From the NCBI RefSeq assembly GCF_003086295.3, contig NC_092053.1, forward strand, positions 118,502,445 through 118,566,444: a stretch of DNA of 64,000 bases. Direction: 5' to 3'. Below the pieces are notes generated by a model that did no database searches, was not told the origin of the DNA, and worked only from the letters and a program-made list of their open reading frames with translations. Made by a program: the position numbers and the translations under genes. Of this stretch, positions 24,180-33,358 are shown piece after piece (position 1 is the stretch's first letter; every line of letters starts with the position of its first letter). The DNA is from Arachis hypogaea (lineage: Eukaryota > Streptophyta > Magnoliopsida > Fabales > Fabaceae).

Positions 24180-24402
24180 AATTGACCTGATCACCTGTGT
24201 GGTTCCATGAGAGCCCACTGTCAAGCTATTGACATTAAAGAAGCGCTTGTTGGGAGGCAACCCAATTTTTATTTTTCTAATTTTATTGTTATTTCATGTT
24301 TTATTAGGTTCATGATCATGTGGAGTCACAAAATAAATCAAAAAATTAAAAACAGAATCAAAAACAGCAGAAGAAAAATCACACCATGGAGGAAGGGCTT
24401 AT

Positions 24403-24660
24403 TGGCGTTTAAACGCCAGTAAGGAGCATCTGGCTGGTGTTCAACGCCAGAACAGAGCATGGATCTGGCGTTGAACGCCCAAAATAAGCAGCATCCTGGC
24501 ATTCAGATGCCAGGAATGCACACTGAGGAAAGCTGGCGCTGAACGCCAGAAACAAGCATAGAACTGGCGTTCAACGCCAGAAACATGCTGCATCTGGGCG
24601 CTGAACGCCCAGAACAAGCACCAATTCGGCGTTTAAATGCCAGAATTGCATGCAAAGGCA
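24403..24660. repeat. Array of GGCGTTNAACGCC palindromes
   Basis: About seven units of CTGGCGTTCAACGCCAG and variants are spaced about 35-40 bp apart. Each is followed by AACA(A/G)AGCA-like spacer sequence. Several units are perfect or near-perfect inverted repeats, and compensating variants occur (CTGGCATTCAGATGCCAG). Degenerate units recur in both LTRs. Confidence 0.9.
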
Positions 24661-25199
24661 TTTTACATGCCTAATTGGTGCAGGGATGCAATTCCTTGAC
24701 ACCTCAGGATCTGTGGACCCCACAGGATCATCTCAAGATCTGTGGACCCCACAAGATCCCCACCTACCTCCACTCATACTCTTCCCTCTTCTCAATGTTC
24801 ATCCTCTCTTTCCAATAAACACCCTTCCCTAAAACCTTTCACCAATCACCTCAAGCTCTCTTCCCTATTACCTATTCACCACTCACATCCACCCACTCTT
24901 TCCCATAAACCTACTTCATACACCCCACCTACCTTCAAAATTCAAAATCACTTTCCCACCCAAACCCACCCTAAATGGCCGAACCTAAACCCTCTCCCTT
25001 CACTATATAAACTCCTCCATTCTTCTTCAATTTCACACAACATAACCCCTTCCTCCTCTTCTTGGCCGAAACACATCTCTCTCTCCCTCTCCTCCATTTC
25101 TTCTTCTTCTTCATCTATTCTTTCTTTTCTTGCTCGAGGGCGAGCAATATTCTAAGTTTGGTGTGGTAAAAGCATAAAGCTTTTTGTTTTTCCATTACC
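24661..25199 (+). promoter_or_regulatory. Putative internal promoter and pyrimidine-rich leader of the second ORF
   Basis: A C/T-rich tract (about 24760-25130) contains CACTATATAAAC (TATA at 25004-25011) with a TCTTCTTCAATTTCACACA initiator-like stretch about 25-40 bp downstream. A hairpin module (25130-25166) follows, then ACCATGG at the ATG of the second ORF (25200). This is the layout of an RNA polymerase II core promoter plus 5' UTR. The promoter reading is inference. Confidence 0.5.
25130..25166 (+). promoter_or_regulatory. Internal hairpin/TAAGTTTGG module
   Basis: Stem TTGCTCG, loop AGGG, stem CGAGCAA, spacer TATTC (5 nt), then TAAGTTTGGTGTGG. It shares geometry with the copy at the 3' LTR (27452-27488) and with both copies in the element at 5469-13179. 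Confidence 0.8.
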
Positions 25200-26354
25200 A
25201 TGGCACCTAAGACCGGAGAATCCTCTAGAAAAGGAAAAGGGAAGACAAAAGCTTCCACCTCCGAGTCATGGGAGATGGAAAGATTCATCTCCAAAGCCCA
25301 TCAAGACCACTTCTATGATGTTGTGGCCAAGAAGAAGGTGATCCCCGAGGTCCCTTTCAAACTCAAGAGAAATGAGTATCCGGAAATCCGACATGAAATC
25401 CAAAGAAGAGGTTGGGAAGTTCTAACAAAATCCATCCAGCAAGTTGGAATTCTAATGGTTCAAGAGTTCTATGCTAATGCATGGATCACTAGGAACCATG
25501 ATCAAAGTAAGAACCCGAACCCAAAGAATTATCTCACCATGGTTCGGGGGAAATACTTAGATTTTAGTCCGGAAAATGCGAGGTTGGCGTTTAACTTGCC
25601 TATAATGCAAGGAGATGCACGCCCCTACACTAGAAGGGTCAACTTTGATCAAAGGTTGGACCAAGTCCTCATGGACATATGTGTGGAAGGAGCTCAATGG
25701 AAGATTGACTCAAAAGACAAACCGGTTCAACTTAGAAGACTGGACCTCAAGCCTGTGGCTAGAGGATGGTTGGAGTTCATCCAACGCTCCATCATTCCCA
25801 CTAGCAACCGATCTGAAGTTACTGTGGATCGAGCCATCATGATTCATAGCATCATGATTGGAGAGGAAGTAGAAGTTCATGAAGTCATCTCCCTTGAACT
25901 CTACAAAATAGCCGAAAAGCCCTCCCCCTTGGCAAGGCTAGCTCTCCCTCATCTTATTTTCCATCTATGTTACTCATCTGGAGCTTTCATAGAAGGAGAC
26001 ATTCCCATTGAGGAAGAGAAGCCCATCACAAAGAAAAGGATGGAGCAAACAAGAGAGCCCACTCATGGAGCTCAAGAAACACGTGAGGAAGCTCATCATC
26101 AAGAAATCCCTGAGATACCTCAAGGGATGCACTTTCCTCCACAGAATTTTTGGGAGCAAATCAACACCTCCCTAGGAGAATTAAGTTCCAACATGGGACA
26201 ACTAAGGGTGGAACATCAAGAGCACTCCATCATACTCCATGAAATTAGAGAAGATCAAAGAGCAATGAGGGAGGAGCAACAAAGACAAGGAAGAGACATA
26301 GAAGAGCTCAAGGACATCATTGGTTCCTCAAGAAGGAAACGTCACCATCACTAA
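25200..26354 (+). CDS. Second ORF of the non-autonomous element, putative plant transposon protein domain
   Basis: This is the only long uninterrupted ORF of the window (384 residues), with ACCATGG start context. The N-terminus is Lys/Ser-rich and basic (MAPKTGESSRKGKGK). The central domain (about residues 30-260) has conserved-looking segments such as EFYANAW, VRGKYLDFSPENAR and ARGWLEFIQRSIIPTSNRSEVTVDRAIMI. It matches my memory of the 'putative plant transposon protein' family found in the 3' part of Athila-like elements, near the env-like position. The C-terminal 120 residues are Glu/Gln-rich and likely coiled coil (EEQQRQGRDIEELKDII), ending in a basic RRKRHHH tail. I see no signal peptide or membrane segment, so a viral envelope role is not supported. 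A nuclear or RNP role is possible because of the basic tail. The intact frame beside a twice-stopped gag suggests young age or selection. Function unknown. Confidence 0.7.
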   Translation: MAPKTGESSRKGKGKTKASTSESWEMERFISKAHQDHFYDVVAKKKVIPEVPFKLKRNEYPEIRHEIQRRGWEVLTKSIQQVGILMVQEFYANAWITRNHDQSKNPNPKNYLTMVRGKYLDFSPENARLAFNLPIMQGDARPYTRRVNFDQRLDQVLMDICVEGAQWKIDSKDKPVQLRRLDLKPVARGWLEFIQRSIIPTSNRSEVTVDRAIMIHSIMIGEEVEVHEVISLELYKIAEKPSPLARLALPHLIFHLCYSSGAFIEGDIPIEEEKPITKKRMEQTREPTHGAQETREEAHHQEIPEIPQGMHFPPQNFWEQINTSLGELSSNMGQLRVEHQEHSIILHEIREDQRAMREEQQRQGRDIEELKDIIGSSRRKRHHH

Positions 26355-27451
26355 GGTGGACTCATTCCTTGTTCTTAAATTTTCTGTTTTTCGTTTTCTT
26401 ATGTTAAATGTTTATCTATGTTTGTGTCTTTATTACATGATCATCAATGTCTAAGTGTTTATGCCTTAAAGTAGTGAATATGAATCCATCACCTCTCTTA
26501 AATGAAAAATGTTTTTAATTCAAAAGAACAAGAAGTACATGAGTTTCGAATTTATCCTTAAACTTAGTTTAATTATATTGATGTGGAGACAATACTTTTT
26601 GTTTTCTGAATGAATGCTTGAACAGTGCATATGTCTTTTGAAGTTGGTGTTTTAGAATGTTAAATATGTTGGCTCTTGAAAGAATGATGAACAGGAGACA
26701 TGTTATTTGATAATCTGAAAAATCATAAAAATGATTCTTGAAGCAAGAAAAAGCAGTGAATACAAAGCTTGCAGAAAAAAATGGCGAAAAAGAAAAAGAA
26801 AAAGAAAAAGCAAGCAGAAAAAGCCAAAAGCTCTTAAAACCAAAAGGCAAGAGCAAAAAGCCAATAACCCTTAAAACCAAAAGGCAAGGGTAAATAAAAA
26901 GGATCCCAAGGCTTTGAGCATCAGTGGATAGGAGGGCCTAAAGGAAAAAAATTCTGGCCTAAGCGGCTAAACCAAGCTGTCCCTAACCATGTGCTTGTGG
27001 CGTGAAGGTGTCAAGTGAAAACTTGAGACTGAGCGGTTAAAGTCAAGGTCCAAAGCAAAAAAAGAGTGTGCTTAAGAACCCTGGACACCTCTAATTGGGG
27101 ACTTTAGCAAAGCTGAGTCACAATCTGAAAAGGTTCACCCAGTTATGTGTCTGTGGCATTTATGTATCCGGTGGTAATACTGGAAAACAAAGTGCTTAGG
27201 GCCACGGCCAAGACTCATAAAGTAGCTGTGTTCAAGAATCAACATACTGAACTAGGAGAATCAATAACACTATCTGAACTCTGAGTTCCTATAGATGCCA
27301 ATCATTCTGGACTTCAATGGATAAAGTGAGATGCAAAAACTATTCAAGAGGCAAAAAGCTACAAGTCCCGCTCATCTGATTGGAGCTATGTTTCATTGAT
27401 ATTTTGAAATTTATAATATATTCTCTTCTTTTTATCCTATTTGATTTTCAG
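26355..27451 (+). other. 3' non-coding region of the element
   Basis: It includes A-rich and AAAGCCAAAAG repeat tracts (about 26755-26900) and a moderately complex stretch 26900-27400 with several partial direct repeats (such as GAGCGGTTAA). I see no ORF or protein homology. Confidence 0.55.
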
Positions 27452-27488
27452 TTGCTTGGGGACAAGCAACAATTTAAGTTTGGTGTTG
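27452..27488 (+). promoter_or_regulatory. Hairpin/TAAGTTTGG module abutting the 3' LTR
   Basis: Stem TTGCTTG, loop GGGA, stem CAAGCAA (27452-27469), spacer CAATT, TAAGTTTGGTGTTG, then the LTR at 27489. It occupies the polypurine-tract position but is not a clean purine run. Confidence 0.85.
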
Positions 27489-29154
27489 TGATGAGTGGAT
27501 AATTTATACGCTTTTGGGCATTGTTTTTAGTATGTTTTTAGTAGGATCTAGTTACTTTTAGGGATGTTTTTATTAGTTTTTATGTTAAATTCACATTTCT
27601 GGACTTTACTATGAGTTTGTGTGTTTTTTTGTAATTTCAGATATTTTCTGGCTGAAATTAAGGGACTTGAGCAAAAATCAGATTCAGAGGTTGAAGAAGG
27701 ACTGCTGATGCTGTTGGATTCTGACCTCCCTGTACTCAAAGTGGATTTTCTGGAGCTACAAAACTCAAAATGGCGCGCTTCCAATTGCGTTGGAAAGTAG
27801 ACATCCAGAGCTTTCCAGAAATATATAATAGTTCATACTTTGGCCAAGTTTAGATGACGCAAAAGGGTGTTGAACGCCAGTTCTACGCTGCAGTCTGGAG
27901 TTAAACGCCAGAAACACGTCACAAGCCAGAGTTGAACGCCAGAAACACGTTACAAACTGGCGTTCAACTCCAAGAATGACCTCTCCACGTGTAAACTTCA
28001 AGCTCAGCCCAAGCACATACCAAGTGGTCCCCGGAAGTGGATTTATGCATCAATTACTTACTTCTGTAAACCCTAGTGACTAGTTTAGTATATATAGGAC
28101 TTTTTACTATTGTATTAGGGATCTTTGATCAGTTTTATGCTATCTTAGACTTTCATGGGGGCTGGCCATTCGGCCATGCCTGGACCATTATCACTTATGT
28201 ATTTTCAAACGGTAGAGTTTCTGTACTCCATAGATTAAAGTGTGGAGCTCTGCTGTTCCTCATGAATTAATACAAAGTATCACTGTTTTTCTATTCAATT
28301 CAACTTATTCCGCTTCTAAGATATCCATTCGCACTTCAACATAAATGTGATGATCGTGACAGTCATCATCATTCCCTATGAACACGTGCCTGACAACCAC
28401 TTCCGTTCTACCTTAGATTGAATGAGTATCTCTTGGATTCCTTAATCAGAATCTTCGTGGTATAAGTTAGAACCCATGGATGGCTATTCCTGAGATCCGG
28501 AAAGTCTAAACGTTGTCTGTGGTATTCCGAGTAGGATCTGGGAAGGGATGGCTGTGACGAACTTCAAACTCGCGAGTGCTGGGTGTAGTGACAGACGCAA
28601 AAGGATAGTAAATCCTATTCCAGTATGATCGAGAACCTCCAGATGATTAGCCATGCCGTTACAGAGCATTTGGACCATTTTCACAGAGAGGATGGGATGT
28701 AGCCATTGACAACGGTGATGCCCTTACAGAAAGCTTGCCATGGAAAGGAGTAAGACTGATTGAATGAAGACAGCGGGAAAGCAGAGATTCAGAGGAACGA
28801 AAGTATCTCTCTATGCTTATCTGAAACTCTCACCAATGATATGCATAAGTATTTTTATCTTTACTTTCTGTTTATTTATTATTATTATTCGAAAACTCTA
28901 TAACCATTTGATATCCGCCTGACTGATATTTACAAGGTGACCATAGCTTGCTTCATACCAACAATCTCCGTGGGATCGACCCTTACTCACGTAAGGTTTT
29001 ATTACTTGGACGACCCAGTGCACTTGCTGGTTAGTTGTGCGAAGTTGTGAAGTTATGTTTGGACCATGGTATTGTGCACCAGTTGTTGGCGCCATTGCCA
29101 GGGAGAGAACGAACAACAAATTTTACAACCTCTGAGTAACAATTTCGCATACCA
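27489..29154 (+). repeat. 3' LTR (1666 bp)
   Basis: It has the same length as the 5' LTR with about 40 substitutions and no visible indel. The TATA-like site is near 28088, palindrome pieces at about 27866-27970, and the internal primer-site copy at 29087-29104. It joins the RING-H2 exon at 29155 through the CTTGC duplication. Confidence 0.92.
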
Positions 29155-29350
29155 CTTGCATTGACATATGGCTGAGGAAACAATCCACTTTCCCGGTATG
29201 CCGTCTGCCGTTGAAAAACTCATCCGAGGTGAAACATGTTAGAGCTGCTACATTTACCATGAGCCAGCCTCTTGATGAGTCGCACAAGAACCGACCGATA
29301 TCAATGTTATTGTTGATCCTTATGTTGGTTCAGAGAGTGGGAGGTTGTAA

Positions 29351-29750
29351 CACAAGAACTGATTTTTAGATTATCTGTATTACATTGAAATGTTTTCTAT
29401 GGTTTTCGTTTTTAGATTTCAAATTTCAATAATACAAATTACATAGCTTTGTAGTTTTCTATGGTGTACCATGATAGGTTAAAGACACAAACTATATTCC
29501 ATGAATACATACAAATGTAAAATGTTACATAATCATAATGATTACTTGAATGGTGGAAATTGAATTTTATATATACTTATTACTACTATTTCTATTTCAT
29601 TTTATCCATTCTTTTTTTTTTTGTATGTTCTTAAGATAAGGTATTTTGAAAGTAAAAAAAAAGTATTTTTGGTATAATTTGTATATAAATAAGCAAAAGA
29701 ATGATAGTGACAAAATAAAAGGGATTATAAGAATATCTTTCATTGAATAT
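29351..29750. other. AT-rich 3' flank of the RING-H2 pseudogene
   Basis: No coding signal; probably former 3' UTR and intergenic DNA, ending at the left arm of a foldback element. Confidence 0.5.
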
Positions 29751-29751
29751 T

Positions 29752-29957
29752 TATAGTTTTATCGAATTTTCAATTAAGTCCCTATAGTTTTCTTCTTTTC
29801 AATTGGTCCCTAAGGGTATACAAGTAATTTCACAATTCACTAACATTTTTTTATGTTTAACGTTAACGGAGACTAAATTGAAAAAAAATAATGTATAGGG
29901 ACCCAATTGAAAAGAAAAAAAGTATAGGGATCTAATTGAAAATTCGGTGAAACTATA
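29752..29957. mobile_element. Small foldback (MITE-like) element
   Basis: The left arm (about 29752-29820, with TTTTCAATTAAGTCCCTATAG and TTTCAATTGGTCCCTA) is the inverted complement of the right arm (about 29885-29957). The TTCAATTAGGTCCCTATA phrase is common in plant MITEs. A decayed relative lies at about 54640-54745. No TSD identified. Confidence 0.6.
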
Positions 29958-29976
29958 TGGACTTGCAGAGTAATTA

Positions 29977-31067
29977 AACCTAAATTTTTTTTAATAAAAA
30001 AATATATCTTTATTTAATTACATGATAGAACATATATTCATATGTAAAATATAATATAATAAAATAAATCTATTCAGAGTATTTAAAAGTATAATTAAAA
30101 TCATTTACATACAAATATAATAGTAAAATTTGTACTCTAAACAAGTAAACATATCTTTTATCATACATAAATTATTTAAAAAAATGAATAAATTATTAAA
30201 ATTAATAACACAAGTTTAAAATGATAAAATCCAACTTTCTTACAAATATTTTTTATAGTATTTTTATTCTTTTAATTTTTAATTTATTAGTACTTTATTA
30301 TTTAATCAATGATTAAACAAATTATTTTTATAAAAAATTATTTTTTATATTATCTTAAAGAAGAGACCAATATAACAGTTTAAAAATAATGTAAAAATAA
30401 TATTTTAAATAAAAAATATTTAATATTAAAATTTTTAATACAAAAATAAATTGTATAGATATTTAAGAGATAAATATGAAATACATACCTAAAATAAATA
30501 AAACCGACAAAAATAATTCTCTATTTCTCAAGAGTACTTCTATTTTTCTGTTTTATTTATTTTAGACATGTATTTCATATTTATCTCTTTAATATTTATA
30601 GAATTTATTTTTGTATAAATTTTAATGTTAAATATTTTTTATTTAAAATATTATTTTTTAAACTATTATATTGGTCTCTTCTTTAAGATAATACAAAAAA
30701 TAATTTTTCATAAAAATAATTTATTTAATCATTAATTAAATAATAAAATACTAATAAATTAAAAATTAAAAGAATAAAAATACTATAAAAAATACGGTAA
30801 GAAAGTTGGATTTTATTCGTTTTAAACTTGTGTTATTAATTTTAATAATATATTCATTTTTAAATAATTTATGTATGATAAAAAAATATGTTTACTTAAT
30901 TAAAGTATAAATTTTATTATTATATTTGTATGTTCATGATTTTAATTATACTTTTAAGTACTTTGAATAGATTTATTTTATTATATTATATTTTACATAT
31001 AAATATACATTCCATCATGTAATTAAATAAAGATATTTTTTTTAATGAAAAAATTTAATAACCAAAC
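29977..31067. repeat. Large imperfect palindrome (about 1.09 kb) with tiny loop
   Basis: The left arm (about 29977-30515) reads as the inverted complement of the right arm (about 30545-31067). Examples are ATATCTTTATTTAATTACATG against CATGTAATTAAATAAAGATAT at the outer ends, and GAAATACATACCTAAAATAA against TTATTTTAGACATGTATTTC near the centre. Arms are over 85% A+T. Transcription through it would give a hairpin RNA of over 500 bp. It may be a foldback transposon or a tail-to-tail duplication. Confidence 0.85.
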
Positions 31068-31452
31068 TAACTATTAATTATGTTGGTAAGGAGTGATTCA
31101 CGACAAAAAGAAGAATCCAATGAGAGGACAGGAGATAGCGATGACGTTGGCGCTGGCTTAAGGGCGATGGGAATTCAATGATGTCGTTAAGAATCATGCA
31201 CGGACGAAAGAGAAATTGCGAGAGGGCAGGAGATCGCGACAATATCGGCACTTCTTGTCATGAGAGCCACTACAAGATTTCTATATATTTGTGGGTGTTT
31301 TTTAAGGGGGGGTTTTTAAAAGCCTCCCCAATATATTTTATATGTGACATTTTCATAAACCCCACGGACTAACAATAAACCCCAGCGTTAATTACTACAT
31401 AACTAAAACTCTTTCAAAATCCAATAGTCACTCGAAGAGAGGGAACCGAAGA

Positions 31453-31710
31453 GTGAGAGGGAACCGAAACCCTAAGCTCGTGATAGACATCTCCACCGCC
31501 ATTTTCGTCGCCGCCTCCGCCGCCGCCTCCGCCGCCATTGCTGCCATCGCTGCTGCTAGAGTTCATCTCTTTTCTGCTTCTACCATAAAGCTATTGAGAT
31601 CGAGCCAAGGCGCCTCCTTCATCAACGCGTTTCCAGACCTAATCGCAACATCCAAGTATTTGAGATCAAGAGAAAGTGCCTCTTCGGTCAACTCTCCCCG
31701 CCAATGACGC
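31453..31710 (+). pseudogene. Unrecognised first-exon-like fragment in the CACTA element
   Basis: An 84-codon open stretch with an Ala-rich segment encoded by GCC/TCC repeats (about 31492-31560) and no recognisable domain. GC content is clearly higher than the surrounding element, as for the 5' exon of a plant gene. It could encode a transit-peptide-like N-terminus. Whether it belongs to one of the downstream fragments is unknown. Confidence 0.3.
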
Positions 31711-32089
31711 TCGTGTTCTCCATCGGCATTCTATCCCTCCTGTACGCTCTTCTCTACACTCATTCTCAATTTATGGTTCTCCTTCTCTTTTTCCTTGTTT
31801 TTTTGTTTTTCATTCGCAGATTATGAATGCTTTGTTATGTAATATAATATTCTATGAGTTTTATTATCTCTTAATGGATAACATTGTTTCAAATTCTCAA
31901 GCACTCCAAGTGATTGATGAATTGTTTATTCTCTTACTTCAAATCCTGATAAATTAATTTTCTAATTTTGAACTTTGATTTCGTGACACTCTTTTATTTT
32001 GATATTAATGTATATATTTGAAATCCCGATAAATTGATTTTATTTAGAAATAGCTATGTTGGATGAGGTGTTTGTTAAATCTCAAATTG

Positions 32090-32930
32090 GCTACGTCTAT
32101 GATCACATAAACTGCACCTCTTCTGCTGAATGAAGATGATTATCACATGATGCTTAGGTTTTTTCCCAAGACAACTGTGGATGTTTTTGCATTAGTGCTG
32201 GAATCTGGCGGCAGTAAGCTTTTATTTCATAATGTATTTCTGTTTACTTGATAAGAGATGATGTATTCAATGGTTAGAAACTAAGGATGATAATTTTCTA
32301 AATATAAGTTACCTAAAAGCAATATAAAAATGAAGTTATGTTAATTGTTCTTTCAGAACCAAGGTTTGAATTTCACTAACAGAGTCCAAAATATGTCAAA
32401 TGCCTTAGAAGGATTAGCTTAGTCCAAAATGAAATTTTGATTTACTATCAAACTTGATCTTCTGCAATCTTCTAGTTAATTTTGATTACCCCCAAAAATT
32501 ACACGTTTCTTTAGTTTTTTTAATGATTGCAGTCCTGTCTCAGTAAGAATCTTGTCATTGATTCTATTTTTGAGGAGGGAAACTCCCAAGATGGAAGCTT
32601 GATGATTACGTGCATGCCTTCTCGCTATGATTAACGAGGTATTCCTATTTATTTTATTATTCTCAAGAACAATACTTAGCAAATGCCAAGGTTTCATGTT
32701 CTGAGGATTGATGCATTGCTATTTTGTTTAGACTCTAGCGAGAGAAACTCTTATATTAATGTAATTATTAAATGCAAGGAATGAATTATCAGTGACATTC
32801 TAGTTTCTTGCGTGCAGGGAATGCAGCTTTGCCTTGACGTTTGTGCAAAACTTGCAAAGATTATGAGGTCGTGTTTGAAAGAAATTGCTTCTGATTCTCA
32901 GGAATAGAATGTGAGTTTCAATTTTAGCAC
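32090..32930 (+). pseudogene. Exon-like scraps of unknown origin in the CACTA element
   Basis: One stretch near 32110-32215 translates as LLLNEDDYHMMLRFFPKTTV. A second, after a TGCAG acceptor at 32814-32818, reads MQLCLDVCAKLAKIMRSC and ends in TAG. I cannot name either family. Confidence 0.3.
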
Positions 32931-33280
32931 AAAAGTCACAAGATGTGCTGTTAAATTGTTTTGTTTTTTGTTTCTTTTTTATTCGCTTTTTTTTTCTTTT
33001 TTCGCTTTTTTTTTTTGAAGATCAAGATAATGAGAACTGTTGACAATTCTTGTATATTTAAATTTTATAAATAACTATTTGCTCTTCGTCAAGAAGGATC
33101 AACAGGGACACAGGGAAGCAAAAATGGGAAGGAAGATTTGTTGATAAAGCACATTTATTAGACAACAAATGGATTTGTGTACAAATTACAAAATTACTAA
33201 CTACTCATTATATAATCACTACCAATTTTTTTTTCTTTTTCTCTTTCTATATCCTAATATTTGAATTTTATTGTATGCAG

Positions 33281-33358
33281 GCGGGTGCGAAAGTAAATGT
33301 TAGTGCCGGTGGAACAACTCCTTTACACATTGCAGCTGATTATATTACAATGCTATAA
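33281..33358 (+). pseudogene. Captured ankyrin-repeat exon
   Basis: After an acceptor-like TTGTATGCAG the frame reads AGAKVNVSAGGTTPLHIAAD, with the TPLHIAA core of an ankyrin repeat, then a stop. Only one repeat is present. Ankyrin repeats mediate protein binding; the parent gene cannot be identified from one repeat. Confidence 0.65.

Larger units (their letters stand above)
18497..29154 (+). mobile_element. Complete non-autonomous LTR retrotransposon (10,658 bp), TSD CTTGC, tRNA-Asp primer
   Basis: LTRs of exactly 1666 bp each (18497-20162 and 27489-29154) bracket an interior with a perfect tRNA-Asp-type primer site, an AU-rich leader, a gag-protease ORF, a palindrome array, a putative internal promoter, a second ORF and a hairpin module at the 3' LTR. 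CTTGC flanks both ends (18492-18496, 29155-29159). I find no RT, RNase H or integrase, so movement needed another element's enzymes. Athila-like gag-protease sequence and the primer site place it near Athila/Ogre-type gypsy elements. From memory it resembles the peanut FIDEL/Feral pair, with Feral the non-autonomous partner; this name is not verified. LTRs differ at about 40 sites by eye (about 2%), so it is younger than the 5469-13179 element. Confidence 0.92.
17166..29350 (+). pseudogene. RING-H2 E3 ubiquitin ligase gene (membrane-anchored, ATL-like), disrupted by an LTR element
   Basis: This gene type encodes a membrane-anchored RING-H2 protein that passes ubiquitin from an E2 to a substrate. 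Exon 1 (17166-17327, ATG at 17166 or 17169) encodes a transmembrane segment (VTTVIGFGMSATFIVFVCTR), then ESRMMYEIESRIDIEQ, and ends at a GT donor. Exon 2 (17916-18020) encodes PEHHANDPESEP and the LKFNQEAFNAIEDTQ linker. Exon 3 begins at about 18413 with VICLADYREREVLRIMP and stops at 18496 inside HLSC, where a 10.66 kb LTR element is inserted. It resumes at 29160 with IDIWLRKQST and runs to about 29350. Decay beyond the insertion: the exon 2 donor reads TTAAGT instead of GTAAGT. Three zinc ligands appear lost: the first Cys position reads Trp, MPKxGH has Tyr, and STxPVC has Phe. A one-base slip near 29297 separates the reading frame from the likely C-terminus (VIVDPYVGSESGRL, TAA 29348-29350). 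Introns remain, so this is a decaying gene or segmental duplicate, not a retrocopy. Confidence 0.85.

Noticed and set aside
24403..24660. CRISPR-like regular repeat-spacer array
   Set aside because: Plant nuclear retrotransposon context, short palindromic units with related rather than unique spacers, and no cas genes.
24742..25155. 137-codon Pro/Ser-rich plus-strand frame
   Set aside because: It reads through a CT-rich 5' UTR-like tract; peptide is low complexity.
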